From contig CAYXVF010000019.1 in assembly GCA_964468125.1 (NCBI GenBank), positions 1 to 64,000 of the forward strand: 64,000 nucleotides of DNA. The letters run 5' to 3'. Position 1 is the stretch's first letter. Each line of letters opens with the position of its first letter. The translations under genes were made by a program, and so were the position numbers. This stretch comes from CAYXVF01 sp964468125. Its GTDB lineage: Bacteria > Myxococcota > XYA12-FULL-58-9 > CAYXVF01. Positions 1 through 9,161 of this stretch are shown piece after piece. Below the pieces are notes generated by a model, which was given only the letters and a program-made list of their open reading frames with translations, had not been told where the DNA came from and did not search any database.

Positions 1-354
1 GAATCTGTGACCCGTCACCGGAGAGGTCCGAAAAGCACCAACCGGCCGTACTTCACCGCCGATTCCGAACGCACGCCGAGGCAAAACCAATTGGGCATGC
101 CTGGAGGGCGGGATTCGGGGACGCGTGGGAGCAGGTGGCCGGGGGTGGGTTTGTTCGCCGCGGGCACACCGAGCTGCGCCAAAGCGAATCGTCGAGCGTT
201 TCAGTTCGGGATTTCGCTGCCACTCGATGTAAATGACTGTTCCGAACCCAGCGATTTAACAGCCGTTTACGACTTCTCTCCTGGATCCATGAACACTGTG
301 ACCCGTGGAGAGAACTGACGGAGTGCCACGATCGTCATCGCGAATTGAGACGGC
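1..354. other. Upstream region without a convincing gene
   Basis: No reading frame here has protein-like character; the longest plus-strand frame lacks any recognisable motif and has irregular composition. It presumably carries the 5' region of the PilY1-like gene. Directly visible are a small inverted repeat (GTGAC-CC-GTCAC, 7-18) and an 11-base string, CTGTGACCCGT, present at 5-15 and again at 296-306. I see no clear promoter hexamers. The left edge may hold the tail of a gene lying outside the window. Confidence 0.5.
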
Positions 355-3300
355 ATGAGATTGCGAATCGCACATGGGCTGATGTTGGGCGCCCTAACCC
401 TGGCCGCGGAGACGGCGCACGCATCGGTGTGCGTCGAGACGGCCGTCAGCGTGTCCGAATCCTTTGACGACGACGACTTCGAGAACGAGGACGTCTCTTC
501 CGTCGACGGTTGGGGAGACGGCGCCATCACCCTCTCGGCAAAGGGCAACTCCTTCGAGACGAGCGCCGAGAGCTTCGGGGTTCGCGTCTTTGTCGGCGCG
601 TCCGGTGACTTCGACGGCGACGGCTACAACGACATGGTCGCGCAGCTGCTCTCCCCCGATTGTCACCTACATTTCCTGCGCAACCGCGGTCGCGATACGA
701 GCGTCGTGCCGCCCGTCTTCCTTGGCTTCGACACCGGCAACGACGCGGGAAGTCCCGGGTTTGACGCCTATCGACTCGATACGCCGCCCGTATGCTCCGG
801 AAGTGGACCCGGACTTCTCAGCGGCGATTTCGATGGAGACGACGACACGGACTTCATCTACTTCACGATTCGGAACCAAAATCAGGAAGGGCGAGTCGAC
901 CACGCGTACTACTACGAGAACCTCGGTACCGTCGGTGGACTGCCGAATTTCGCAACGCGCGTCGATATTGTCTCTCAGTTTCTCGCGGGCACCTACGAGC
1001 CCGCCTGGCACTGGACCTCGAATCCTTTTCAGGTCGTCGACTGGGACCGTGACGGCCGCGATGACATCGTCCTGGGGTCGAGCTACGGCGCGAGCTCGCG
1101 CGTGTTGCTTTTCCGCTCGAACGGAAGTGGCTTCGAGCCCGGCTACGCGCTCTTGACGGACAGCGGACTCACCGCACCCTTCGCAGACTATGGTGCCAAC
1201 GCCACGAGCGGCTGCAGTGGCAACAGCCGCGGCATCAACGGCATCGCGGTCGCGGACTTTGACGGCGACGCGGACTACGACCTGGTCATCGGGAGCCTGA
1301 GCCAGGCGGAACTGATGTATTGGCGAAACGACGGCTCGAACGTCTTCACGCGCATGCCGAACATCGCCTTTCCAGAGGCGGGGGTGACCTTCAGCCTCGC
1401 TGCGGACTTTGACGGTGACGGCGACAACGATCTGATGGTCGGCCGCGACGGCTGGAATTGCGGCGGACAGGGCGGAAGAGTCTACTTCTTCAGCAATGAC
1501 GGTACCGGAACCTTTACGCGCCGTGCAGAGCCGGTGGTCGATGCGGGGGCCGATCTCGACTACGGTCTCGCGTTCAACATCGACGCGGACTCCAACGGCT
1601 ACGCGGATCTGATCGCCGCGGACGGCAACAACTCTGGAACCTACAGCCAGATGATCAGCTCGAATCTCGAGATCTACAATCTCGAAGGCGTTGGCCAGTC
1701 TCTCGTGCTCGACACCTTGTCGAACGATACGAACGCGATCACCAAGGTCTTGGTCGACGTCAGCGACTCCATTCCGGACGGCACCGGCTATACGCTCTAT
1801 GTTTCGAGCAATGGCGGCGAGGACTGGGAAGAGATCGGCGAAGACAAGCGCTACGGCCAGGAGGAGCACACCTTCACTCATTTTGGCTCGGACTTCGTCT
1901 GGCGAGTGGAGATGAACGCGGAGGAGGACACGCTCGACTCCGATGAGCTCGCCTTCGCCCCGGCCGCGCGGTCGACCCCGGTGATCTTCGAGATCGATTT
2001 CACCTACACCTACGTCGACCGACGTCTCTACTCACGGTCCGGACTCGCGCTGGCTACGGACCTCGAAGTCCCCCTCGTTGGCACGACGGACGTGCTCTAC
2101 GGCTCTGCCTTCTACTATCCCGGCTATGAAGGCTTTCTCTACGCTTACAACATCAGCGACTTCGAGGGGCAGGCGGGGGGCTCGATCCTCGAGTCCGTCA
2201 CGGACGATGCCGCCGTGACCGTGCTCTGGGAGGCGGGTGAGGGGCTTCGCTCGCAAAACGGCGGCTCCCGGGTCCTCTACACCGCGCGCGACACCGATGG
2301 AGATGGCGCCATGGACGACCGGACGCTCTTCGTGGAGGCCAACGCTAGCGCCTTGGCCCCGGACATGGCGATGAGCGCCGCGGAAGCCGAAGACCTCATC
2401 GCCTACGTACATGGCGGCATGGAGCACCCGGACGGTTGGAAGCTCTACGACGCCGGACACTCCACCCCTGTCTATGTGGGGCCGCCGCAGGAAGATGCTG
2501 ACTACGGCATGTACGCCGACCACGACTACGCCGCTTTTCAGCTCGCGAACGAGACACGCTCGCCCCGCGTCTACGTCGGCTCGAACGCCGGCATGGTGCA
2601 CGCTTTTGACGCGATCACCGGCGCCGAGGAGTGGGCGTTCATTCCGAACAACCTGCTCGCTCGCCTGAAGCAGCAGCGCCAGGCGGATGAGAACGGCGTG
2701 GAGAAGTACAACCACCAGTTCCTGGTGGACGGACAGCTCACGGTGCGCGACGTGTACGATGTCGTAGCCAATGAATGGCGGACCGTGCTGATTTCGGGTC
2801 AGGCTCTCGGTCAAGGACGTGGAGACAACAACTATTACTTCGCCCTCGACGTAACCGATCCGAGCGACCCGCTACCGCTCTGGGAATTCACCGACGAGTG
2901 GAACAGTGCTCGTCAGTCCTGCTCCGGCGTTGCGACGATCAGCGAGTGTACGACGACTTGTGCTTCCGAGACCTGCAGCGACTCCTGCGCGGATCCGAAT
3001 CACATCTTCGAGGAGGCCTCCACCGGCGCGATCTACATCGAAGCGGAGTCCTTCAACGGAAGCTCGACCATCGACAACACGCACATGTGGGTCGACGTCG
3101 GCGCCGGCGCTTGCCCCCCGGGGACCGGTGGCCGCGGGTTCTCCGGCAGCTGCGTTAATACGAGCCCCACTTCCCCTGACGTCAACTGCGGACTCGACGA
3201 GGCCAACTGCGGAGCGCAGTTGATCTACGATTTTCAGACCCAGACCGCCGGTACCTACCGGGTCTACGTTCGGGGGCTTGGGCCCTCGGGGTCGGACAAT

Positions 3301-4845
3301 TCGGTGTTGGTGAAGGTGGACGAAGGAGAGGCGACGCGCGTCAATCTCTCTAGTGATGGCACCTGGTCGTGGGAGACCGACTCGACCACCTACAATCTCG
3401 CCGCGGGTGACCACACGGTCACCGTCTATATGCGTGAGAACGGAAGCTTCGTCGACAAGCTCCTCGTGACCACCGGGAGCGCACCGAGTGACTCAGATTA
3501 TGGCGCATCGCAACAGTGCATGGAGCAATGCACGCCCGGGAGCTGCACGGAGACCTGCACGGAGACGACTCTCACGGAAAACGATGAGTGGCCTGAGTGC
3601 GGCACCGGAAACAACATGCGTTGCTGCGCCGGAGAGCCCCTACAGGTCTGCGCTCCGATCGGTGAGGCGTGTCCGACGGTCGAGAACGCCATGGGCGAGA
3701 CCTGGTCGCGCCCCGCGATCGGCCGGGTGACTATTGACGGCGACAAACGCTTCATCACGGCTTTTGGCTCGGGCTACGACAACATCGAAACGCCCACGGA
3801 TGCAGTCGGCCGCAGCGTCTATATGATCGATGTGGTGAGCGGCGTGCTCCTGGACCGCTGGGACTTCAACGACCTCGTCGTTGGCGGCTCGAACCCTTCC
3901 ACCATCGAGAATGCGGTTCCGGCAACACCGGAGCTCGTAGACCTGGATGACGATGGAGATGTGGATCGGATGTACATCGGCGATCTCGAAGGGCGACTCT
4001 GGAAGGTCGACCTCGAGGATGACGGCGAGACGATCGATGGCATGGTATCCGACTTGAGCTGGCCGGCCTGTGTCGTGTTCGACGCGGGGGATCCAGAACG
4101 GGACGGGACTCGTACCTGGGCGCCGATCATCACGAAAGTCGCCGCCGCATTCCCTGACGCTTCCGGGTTCCCCCACCTCTACTTCGGTACCGGTGGTGAC
4201 GACCGGGTGCCGAGCGATCTGCGCTATCGCTTCTACGCGATTCGCGACGACGTCGACTGCCTCGAAGGTGGCGACCCCTACGTCGCCCTGATCGACTACG
4301 ACGATCTCTCCCTCGACGAGCTCGAGTGGGTGGTCGGCGATGGAGTGGGAACCGACTTTAACACCGACCTCGAACGAGAAGATGCGGAAGGCGATGCGAA
4401 CGACCGCTACTGGTCCGACCCGGTGGTGCTCGACAACACTTTCGTGTTCTTCGCCTCGCTGCCCGGTTCGATCGAATCGGTGAACCCCTGCGACAATCTC
4501 GACGGCGGCTCGAAGTTCTATGCCTACGCCGCTCGCTCCTTCTTCGATGACAGCGCGAGCGTGCAGCGCATCGCCGGGACATCGATCTTCGGCGACAATC
4601 CCTTCCTCAACGCGGGCTCGAAGATTCGCCAGGCGGTCGTCCTTCGCAAAGACGGCAGCAACGAGACGGTCACCCGTCGGAAGGAAACGCCAGTAGAGGT
4701 CGATCCGACGGACGTCTTCGTTCAGGAGTTCGCGAGCGGGGACGCCGAGCAGCCGGACGTGCTCGCCATCACGACGCCTAGAGTCGGAGAGAACGTCACG
4801 GAGATTCGCGTCACTCGTTGGCGAGAGATCGCTCTGCGGCGGTGA
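355..4845 (+). CDS. pilY1: PilY1-like type IV pilus tip adhesin with FG-GAP repeats and an inserted CBM6-like module
   Basis: A 1496-residue secreted protein with an N-terminal signal peptide (about residues 1-23, ending AETAHA). Residues about 80-430 carry FG-GAP/VCBS-type calcium loops (DFDGDGYND at 85, then DFDGDDDTD, DWDRDGRDD, DFDGDADYD, DFDGDGDND). The C-terminal part matches the PilY1/PilC beta-propeller: STPVYVGPP, VYVGSNAGMVHAFD, FIPNNLL, LISGQALGQG, then WSRPAIGRV and a calcium loop DLDDDGDVD at about 1196-1204. PilY1 proteins sit at the pilus tip and control pilus extension and adhesion. Between the LWEFTD strand (about residue 845) and WSRPAIG (about 1118) lies an insertion: two Cys-rich flaps flanking a beta-sandwich that resembles CBM6/35 (IEAESF start, YRVYVRG, DGTWSWET, HTVTVY). 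ATG start chosen because the signal peptide follows directly. The 3' end overlaps the convergent ABC ATPase by 35 bp. No other pilus genes adjoin it. Confidence 0.85.
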   Translation: MRLRIAHGLMLGALTLAAETAHASVCVETAVSVSESFDDDDFENEDVSSVDGWGDGAITLSAKGNSFETSAESFGVRVFVGASGDFDGDGYNDMVAQLLSPDCHLHFLRNRGRDTSVVPPVFLGFDTGNDAGSPGFDAYRLDTPPVCSGSGPGLLSGDFDGDDDTDFIYFTIRNQNQEGRVDHAYYYENLGTVGGLPNFATRVDIVSQFLAGTYEPAWHWTSNPFQVVDWDRDGRDDIVLGSSYGASSRVLLFRSNGSGFEPGYALLTDSGLTAPFADYGANATSGCSGNSRGINGIAVADFDGDADYDLVIGSLSQAELMYWRNDGSNVFTRMPNIAFPEAGVTFSLAADFDGDGDNDLMVGRDGWNCGGQGGRVYFFSNDGTGTFTRRAEPVVDAGADLDYGLAFNIDADSNGYADLIAADGNNSGTYSQMISSNLEIYNLEGVGQSLVLDTLSNDTNAITKVLVDVSDSIPDGTGYTLYVSSNGGEDWEEIGEDKRYGQEEHTFTHFGSDFVWRVEMNAEEDTLDSDELAFAPAARSTPVIFEIDFTYTYVDRRLYSRSGLALATDLEVPLVGTTDVLYGSAFYYPGYEGFLYAYNISDFEGQAGGSILESVTDDAAVTVLWEAGEGLRSQNGGSRVLYTARDTDGDGAMDDRTLFVEANASALAPDMAMSAAEAEDLIAYVHGGMEHPDGWKLYDAGHSTPVYVGPPQEDADYGMYADHDYAAFQLANETRSPRVYVGSNAGMVHAFDAITGAEEWAFIPNNLLARLKQQRQADENGVEKYNHQFLVDGQLTVRDVYDVVANEWRTVLISGQALGQGRGDNNYYFALDVTDPSDPLPLWEFTDEWNSARQSCSGVATISECTTTCASETCSDSCADPNHIFEEASTGAIYIEAESFNGSSTIDNTHMWVDVGAGACPPGTGGRGFSGSCVNTSPTSPDVNCGLDEANCGAQLIYDFQTQTAGTYRVYVRGLGPSGSDNSVLVKVDEGEATRVNLSSDGTWSWETDSTTYNLAAGDHTVTVYMRENGSFVDKLLVTTGSAPSDSDYGASQQCMEQCTPGSCTETCTETTLTENDEWPECGTGNNMRCCAGEPLQVCAPIGEACPTVENAMGETWSRPAIGRVTIDGDKRFITAFGSGYDNIETPTDAVGRSVYMIDVVSGVLLDRWDFNDLVVGGSNPSTIENAVPATPELVDLDDDGDVDRMYIGDLEGRLWKVDLEDDGETIDGMVSDLSWPACVVFDAGDPERDGTRTWAPIITKVAAAFPDASGFPHLYFGTGGDDRVPSDLRYRFYAIRDDVDCLEGGDPYVALIDYDDLSLDELEWVVGDGVGTDFNTDLEREDAEGDANDRYWSDPVVLDNTFVFFASLPGSIESVNPCDNLDGGSKFYAYAARSFFDDSASVQRIAGTSIFGDNPFLNAGSKIRQAVVLRKDGSNETVTRRKETPVEVDPTDVFVQEFASGDAEQPDVLAITTPRVGENVTEIRVTRWREIALRR

Positions 4846-5746
4846 GCTCGAGGAACGCACCCTCGAGGCTGACGCCCCGTCGAACACCCAAGAGCGGTAC
4901 GTCGTGTTTGAACAGGATCTCGATGCATCCGCGGATCACTTCCGCCGAGTCACGGTCGTCGCCGTAGCTGACCTCGAGCAGGCCCGGCGAAAGACGCGCG
5001 GCAACGTTCAGAATCTGCTGCAGCTCATCGAGAGGCGGCAGCGGGCCTTCACCGAGCTCGAAAACGAGCTCACCGCGCGTGCGCGTCAGCTCGTCCACGG
5101 GGCCGCTGAAGCGTAGCTTACCGTGGTCGAGGATCGCCGCGTGACTGCAGACCTCTTGAATCTCCGCCAAATTGTGACTCGAGACGACCACCGTCGTCCG
5201 GGGCACGAGCTCCGCCATCAGGTCCTTGATCGCTCGGGCGTTCTTCGGGTCGAGCCCGGCGGTGGGCTCGTCGAGGAAAATCAGGGATGGGGTGCCCATC
5301 AGCGCCTGAGCGAGGCCGATTCGCTTGCTCATCCCGTGACTCAGCTCGCGCCCGCGCGCCTTCTTTTTCTCCATCAGCCCCACGAGCTCGAGCACGCGAT
5401 CGGCGTCCTTCTTCGCCTTGCCGCCGGTCATGCCGAGGAGACGTCCGAAGTGTACGAGCTGCTCGCGCACTGAGATCTGCGGCGGAAAGGTCGCGTCTTG
5501 CGGCAAGGCTGCGACCTTCCCCTCCAGGCTGTGAGAGCGTCGAACGTCGACTCCGAGGACGTTCGCTTCGCCGCCGTCCGCGCGCAACCAACCGCAAAGA
5601 ATCCCAAACGCGGTGCTCTTGCCGGCGCCGTTGGGCCCCAGCAAACCGTAGAGGGATCCCGACTCGATCTCGAGATCGAGGCCGTCGAGAGCGCGTATGG
5701 AACCGTAGCGCTTCGTGAGCCCTTGCGCATGGACCGCGATACTCAC
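4811..5746 (-). CDS. ABC transporter ATP-binding protein (ABC-2 exporter type)
   Basis: A 311-residue nucleotide-binding subunit that would power the membrane partner encoded just upstream. Walker A is GPNGAGKST near residue 37, the signature region is LSHGMSKRIGLAQAL, Walker B is LIFLDEP followed by TAGLDP, and the switch His is in VVSSHNLAEIQE. The order and the C-terminal extension fit the CcmA/NatA-like family that pairs with ABC-2 permeases. The start is GTG, overlapping the permease stop as GTGA, so the pair is probably translationally coupled. The substrate cannot be read from the sequence. The 3' end runs 35 bp into the convergent pilY1-like gene. Confidence 0.92.
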   Translation of the reverse strand: MSIAVHAQGLTKRYGSIRALDGLDLEIESGSLYGLLGPNGAGKSTAFGILCGWLRADGGEANVLGVDVRRSHSLEGKVAALPQDATFPPQISVREQLVHFGRLLGMTGGKAKKDADRVLELVGLMEKKKARGRELSHGMSKRIGLAQALMGTPSLIFLDEPTAGLDPKNARAIKDLMAELVPRTTVVVSSHNLAEIQEVCSHAAILDHGKLRFSGPVDELTRTRGELVFELGEGPLPPLDELQQILNVAARLSPGLLEVSYGDDRDSAEVIRGCIEILFKHDVPLLGVRRGVSLEGAFLELTAAERSLANE

Positions 5747-6639
5747 AGGTCACGTCCCTGGAGCCGGCGCTCGGCGAGGAACAAAAACACCGCGGTGAAG
5801 ACAGCGAAGGCCAAGACTCCCGTGAAGGGTGTGAGGATACCCGCACGCCACAGACTGTCTTGGTAGGTCACTGGACTCACGTAGCGCAGATAGCGCAGCA
5901 GAGCGTAGCTACTCTCTTCAGGAATTGCTCCAAGCCAGTAGAAGACCCGGAGGAGGAATACGCCCGTGACCGCAAAGGCGAGAGCCGCCGCGGCTCGCTT
6001 CGTGAGGGTCGACATCGTCGTCGTGAGTGCTAGGTAGGCCGCGCCTACGGGAATGAGAAAGAGCCAGACGCGCAGCATTCCGGGAACGGTCGTACCGAGC
6101 TCCACGCTCTTCACCATGACCGTCGTGAGGAGCAGAAAGGCGAGCGCCGCGAGTCCCGACACGAGGGTCAAGGTGATCAGGTGGGCGACGAATTTGGCGA
6201 GGAGAAGGGTTCGTCGAGACGCCCGAAGGGTCGAGTAACACAGCGTTCGATTGTGCAGGTCGCTCTGGACCACGTCGAAGCTCGTGAAGCCGATCAAGAA
6301 AGGAAGAAAGGTGAGCGAGGCCCAGAAGTAGACCGGGACCGGCGCCGAGCGTAGGACGCTCTCCGCGAGCTCTTCCACCGGAGCGCCCGCAAAAAACGCG
6401 ACGAGCTGCGTGTAGGCGGTGTTGCTTGTCAGCGTGTAGGCCGCCGCTGCGCGGATCGGATCCATGCCGGTTTCATCGAGCGCGGCGAGCGCAGCCGCCT
6501 CGATTTCTCGGAGTGCGTAGGAGTAGGCCAGGCTACCCAGGACCGCGGCCGCGACGTAGACGAGGCTGACCACGAGCAAGCGCTTGGTCTTGGCTGCGAT
6601 CACCAGCTCGTGACGGGTGAGCTCCGCTGCAATCCTCAC
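5743..6639 (-). CDS. ABC-2 type transporter permease
   Basis: A 298-residue multi-spanning membrane protein. Predicted hydrophobic segments include VVSLVYVAAAVLGSLAYSYA near the N-terminus, YFWASLTFLPFLIGF, a pair around LITLTLVSGLAALAFLLL, WLFLIPVGAAYLALTTTM, ALAFAVTGVFLLRVFYWL and a final helix around FTGVLAFAVFTAVFLFLA. A soluble periplasmic loop lies between the first two, typical of ABC-2 permeases. The frame stays open far upstream, but that part overlaps the divergent LOG and HAD genes antisense, so I start at GTG 6639 (VRIAAELTRHE), the first start before clear membrane-protein sequence. The Shine-Dalgarno is weak. It is co-transcribed with the ATPase through a GTGA overlap. Substrate unknown. 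Confidence 0.85.
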   Translation of the reverse strand: MRIAAELTRHELVIAAKTKRLLVVSLVYVAAAVLGSLAYSYALREIEAAALAALDETGMDPIRAAAAYTLTSNTAYTQLVAFFAGAPVEELAESVLRSAPVPVYFWASLTFLPFLIGFTSFDVVQSDLHNRTLCYSTLRASRRTLLLAKFVAHLITLTLVSGLAALAFLLLTTVMVKSVELGTTVPGMLRVWLFLIPVGAAYLALTTTMSTLTKRAAAALAFAVTGVFLLRVFYWLGAIPEESSYALLRYLRYVSPVTYQDSLWRAGILTPFTGVLAFAVFTAVFLFLAERRLQGRDL

Positions 6640-6747
6640 CCACCCGGAAGTACTGCAACGGCGTGCGGATGTAAAATCCGTCGACGTTCCTTTCAGCGCT
6701 TCCCGCCGCGCAAAAAGCGGGTTGATGTCCGCCCCTTTCCATGGACC

Positions 6748-7353
6748 ATGGCGAGAATGACGATCCGATCGGTCTGTGTGTTCTGCGGCGCCGCGACCCC
6801 GAGCGATCGCCGCTTCATCGAAAGCGCGAGGGCCACTGGCGCGTTGCTCGCCGCCGAAGGGCTTGAGCTCGTCTACGGCGCGGGGCGCGTTGGTCTGATG
6901 GGCTCCCTCGCTCAGTCCTGTTTGGATGCGGGCGGACGGGTGGTTGGGATCATTCCCGGGCATCTTCGAGACCTCGAAATCGGGCACGACGGCTTGCACG
7001 AGCTCCTGGTGGTCGACGACATGATGACGCGAAAGAAGGAGATGATCGCTCGCTCCGACGCGTTTTTGGTCCTTGGCGGCGGGTTCGGCACTCTCGATGA
7101 GCTCTTTGAGGTGCTTACCTTCAAGCAGCTTCGACTGCATCAGAAGCCCATCGTGATCCTCGACCTCGCGAGCTATTGGTCTCCGCTCCTGCGCTCGATG
7201 GAGCACATGGTCGAAACAGGATTTGTTCGCGAGAGCGATCTCGAGCTCTTCACCATCGTCGATTCGATAGATGCAATCCCAGAGGCGCTGCGCGCACCGC
7301 AGGCGCCGGTCCCCGACCCGAGGACCAAGATCGATCCGAGCTTCAAAGAGTGA
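6748..7353 (+). CDS. LOG family protein (TIGR00730, cytokinin-riboside-phosphate phosphoribohydrolase-like)
   Basis: About 201 residues with the Rossmann-like fold of LOG/lysine-decarboxylase-like proteins: VCVFCGAATPSD at the N-terminus, VYGAGRVGLMG, a basic helix MMTRKKEM, and the nucleotide-binding motif LGGGFGTLDE (the family usually has PGGxGTxxE, so the first Pro is Leu here). Family members hydrolyse nucleoside 5'-monophosphates to free base and ribose 5-phosphate. The frame is open further upstream, but ATG 6748 (MARMTIRSV) gives the usual length. It heads a tightly coupled operon: its stop overlaps the next start as GTGA. The 108-bp divergent gap to the ABC permease probably carries promoters for both directions. 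Confidence 0.87.
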   Translation: MARMTIRSVCVFCGAATPSDRRFIESARATGALLAAEGLELVYGAGRVGLMGSLAQSCLDAGGRVVGIIPGHLRDLEIGHDGLHELLVVDDMMTRKKEMIARSDAFLVLGGGFGTLDELFEVLTFKQLRLHQKPIVILDLASYWSPLLRSMEHMVETGFVRESDLELFTIVDSIDAIPEALRAPQAPVPDPRTKIDPSFKE

Positions 7354-8006
7354 TCCCCGCCATCTTCTTCGACATGGACGGGGTGCTCGTCGACTCGGAA
7401 CCGGAGTGGCAGCGCTCCGAGATCGCAGTGTTCGGAAGCCTCGGCGTGCGATTGTGCGAACGCGATTGCATGCAGACCAAGGGCATGCGCATCGATGAAG
7501 TCGTGCGCCATTGGCATACACGCGCGCCTTGGGAAAACCCATCTATCGAAGCGACCACCGAGCGAATCGTGACTGACATGGAAAATCGCCTCCGAAGCCA
7601 CGGATTGGCGAAGGACGGTGCCGTCGAAGCCCTTCGCGATGCCCGGGCCGCTTCGCAGGTCGTTGCGATCGTCTCGTCGTCACCCCACCGTCTAATCGAC
7701 GCGGTCGTCGAGCGGCTGGGGGTGCGTGACCTCATCGATTTTCAGGTGTCGGGAGACGACGTCCCCTACGGCAAGCCTCACCCGGAGATCTACCTGCGCG
7801 CTGCGGAGCGCGCGGGAACAGACGCCCCCCGCGCATGGGTCATCGAGGATTCGCTCTTCGGTGTCTTGGCGGCGAAGGCGGCTCGAATGAATTGCATCGC
7901 AATCCCTGAGGCACCGGATCGCGCTGATCCACGCTTTGCCATCGCCGATGAGATCCAGCCGTCCCTGCGTTCGCTCACGCGGGAGAATTGGTCTTCGCGA
8001 CGATGA
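7350..8006 (+). CDS. HAD-superfamily phosphatase, HxpB/beta-phosphoglucomutase-like
   Basis: A 218-residue HAD hydrolase. Motif I is DMDGVLVDSEPEW with nucleophile Asp8 and general acid Asp10, motif II is the SSSP stretch, motif III is GKPHPE, and motif IV is VIEDSLFGVLAAKAA. The wording of motif I, the GMRIDEVV segment and the C-terminal DPRFAIAD resemble the E. coli sugar-phosphatase HxpB (YniC) closely, so a sugar or hexitol phosphatase is the best guess. The GTG start overlaps the LOG gene stop (GTGA), and its own stop overlaps the next gene as ATGA, so three genes are translationally coupled. Substrate is inferred from family resemblance only. Confidence 0.88.
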   Translation: MIPAIFFDMDGVLVDSEPEWQRSEIAVFGSLGVRLCERDCMQTKGMRIDEVVRHWHTRAPWENPSIEATTERIVTDMENRLRSHGLAKDGAVEALRDARAASQVVAIVSSSPHRLIDAVVERLGVRDLIDFQVSGDDVPYGKPHPEIYLRAAERAGTDAPRAWVIEDSLFGVLAAKAARMNCIAIPEAPDRADPRFAIADEIQPSLRSLTRENWSSRR

Positions 8007-8728
8007 GTCTAGAATCCCTAAGGCCTGGGCGTGCGAAGGTCGTACTGGGGGTGGACCTGAGCGCCGACGCGGGCGAGACCTGCGCCGCTGCGATCTTGCG
8101 CTGGCATGAGGACTCCGGGTGGCGGGTTGCGGGGCCGACGCAGCCCCTGGACGACGACCAGCGCATTCTCGCGGCGATGAAGGAGGTGGAGCTCGTGGCT
8201 CTCGACGGTCCACGGCGACCGCCAACGGGTTTCCGGCGCTTTGTCAAACGAGGCGAGGCCCCGCCGGAGGGTGCCGCACGAAGTCGGGCGTGCGAGCGCG
8301 AGCACACCCGACGGATCTGCCCGATTTTCTATTCGAGCCCTGTCGCTACCGCAGGGGTGCAACGCTGGATGATGCGTAGCTGGAAGCTCTTCGAGGCGAG
8401 TGAGCAGTCGGCGATTGAGATCTACCCCATGGGTGGTTTTGTCGCGGCACTCAACGGCGTTGAGAAGCGCAAACCCCATGGTCTCGCCAACAAGAAGACC
8501 CGCGCCGGCCGCGAGGCGCGTCTGCACATCCTCGAGCAGCTCATCGGAGCGCAGGTCTGGGCTTTCGCCGAGCGCGTGCAAGGGAACGAGAAGGCACATG
8601 ACCGAGTCGACGCATTGATGGCCGCGGTTACGGCGGCGGCCCATGGAGCTGGACGCAGCGTCGAGCTCGGCATCGCGGAAGAAGGCACGATTGTGGTCCA
8701 GAACCTCAGCCGAGCTCTTCCCCGATGA
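8003..8728 (+). CDS. DUF429 family predicted RNase H-like nuclease
   Basis: About 241 residues from ATG 8003, which forms an ATGA overlap with the preceding HAD gene; a TTG start 15 bases earlier is possible but less likely. The sequence has an RNase H-like layout typical of DUF429: an N-terminal acidic strand VVLGVDLSAD, a central LVALDGPRRPP, a Gly/Tyr region (IYPMGGFVAAL) and the C-terminal acidic helix HDRVDALMAAVTA. DUF429 proteins are annotated as predicted nucleases without an assigned pathway. Third gene of the LOG-HAD-DUF429 operon. Its 3' end overlaps the convergent YqeY gene by 23 bp. Confidence 0.75.
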   Translation: MSLESLRPGRAKVVLGVDLSADAGETCAAAILRWHEDSGWRVAGPTQPLDDDQRILAAMKEVELVALDGPRRPPTGFRRFVKRGEAPPEGAARSRACEREHTRRICPIFYSSPVATAGVQRWMMRSWKLFEASEQSAIEIYPMGGFVAALNGVEKRKPHGLANKKTRAGREARLHILEQLIGAQVWAFAERVQGNEKAHDRVDALMAAVTAAAHGAGRSVELGIAEEGTIVVQNLSRALPR

Positions 8729-9161
8729 TCTTCTTCGTGAGACCGGGATCCAATGTGTCCTTGTGGCTCTTCATGAGGTGACCCATCACCCGACCCGCCT
8801 CTTTTGGATCGGTCACGCCGAGCTCGCCTAGGGCCTTTTGGACCAGCGCGCGCGTCTCCGCCTCACCGGCCAGTGTTGGGAGCCACTGAGAGAAGAGATC
8901 GATCTCCCATTGGTATTGCTTGCGAAGTCCGGCGGTCCTCTCGCCACCCGCTTCGAGCTCGCCGATCCCCTTCTTCAGCGACCCCGCATAGCTCTTGATC
9001 ACCTTGACGTAGAGGGCGTCGTCCAGCTCGCCGGAGAAGCCCTTGGCGTTCACCTCTTCTTGGATCTTGGATTTGAGTTGGCGCACCGCTTTGACCTTGT
9101 CCATTTCCTTGGCCTTCATCGCGGTCTTCATCAGCTCGTTGAGCTCGCTCTCGATCGACAT
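8706..9161 (-). CDS. GatB/YqeY domain-containing protein
   Basis: A 151-residue single-domain YqeY protein, the usual length. Its two halves are the N-terminal helical part (SIESELNELMKTAMKAKE, VRQLKSKIQEE) and the C-terminal YqeY tail (GELGVTDPKEAGRVMGHLMK, GLTKKIIGEELG). The fold matches the tail domain of GatB, the amidotransferase subunit that helps make Gln-tRNA/Asn-tRNA; stand-alone YqeY proteins have no settled function. A very good Shine-Dalgarno (AGAGGAGGA) precedes the ATG at about 9 bases. The gene is divergent from the small membrane protein and convergent with DUF429. Confidence 0.93.
   Translation of the reverse strand: MSIESELNELMKTAMKAKEMDKVKAVRQLKSKIQEEVNAKGFSGELDDALYVKVIKSYAGSLKKGIGELEAGGERTAGLRKQYQWEIDLFSQWLPTLAGEAETRALVQKALGELGVTDPKEAGRVMGHLMKSHKDTLDPGLTKKIIGEELG

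Noticed and set aside
7..318. 103-residue plus-strand frame at the left edge
   Set aside because: Low-complexity, no ribosome site, no motif.
667..1881. 404-residue minus-strand frame
   Set aside because: Antisense to the FG-GAP part of the PilY1-like gene; its repeated VVVVAV-type runs come from the complementary Asp-rich repeats.
3640..4887. 415-residue minus-strand frame
   Set aside because: Antisense to the PilY1-like C-terminal domain and crosses into the ABC ATPase gene; no motif.
6640..7542. N-terminal extension of the ABC permease to 599 residues
   Set aside because: The extension is antisense to the LOG and HAD genes and lacks membrane-protein character; GTG 6639 gives a normal ABC-2 permease.
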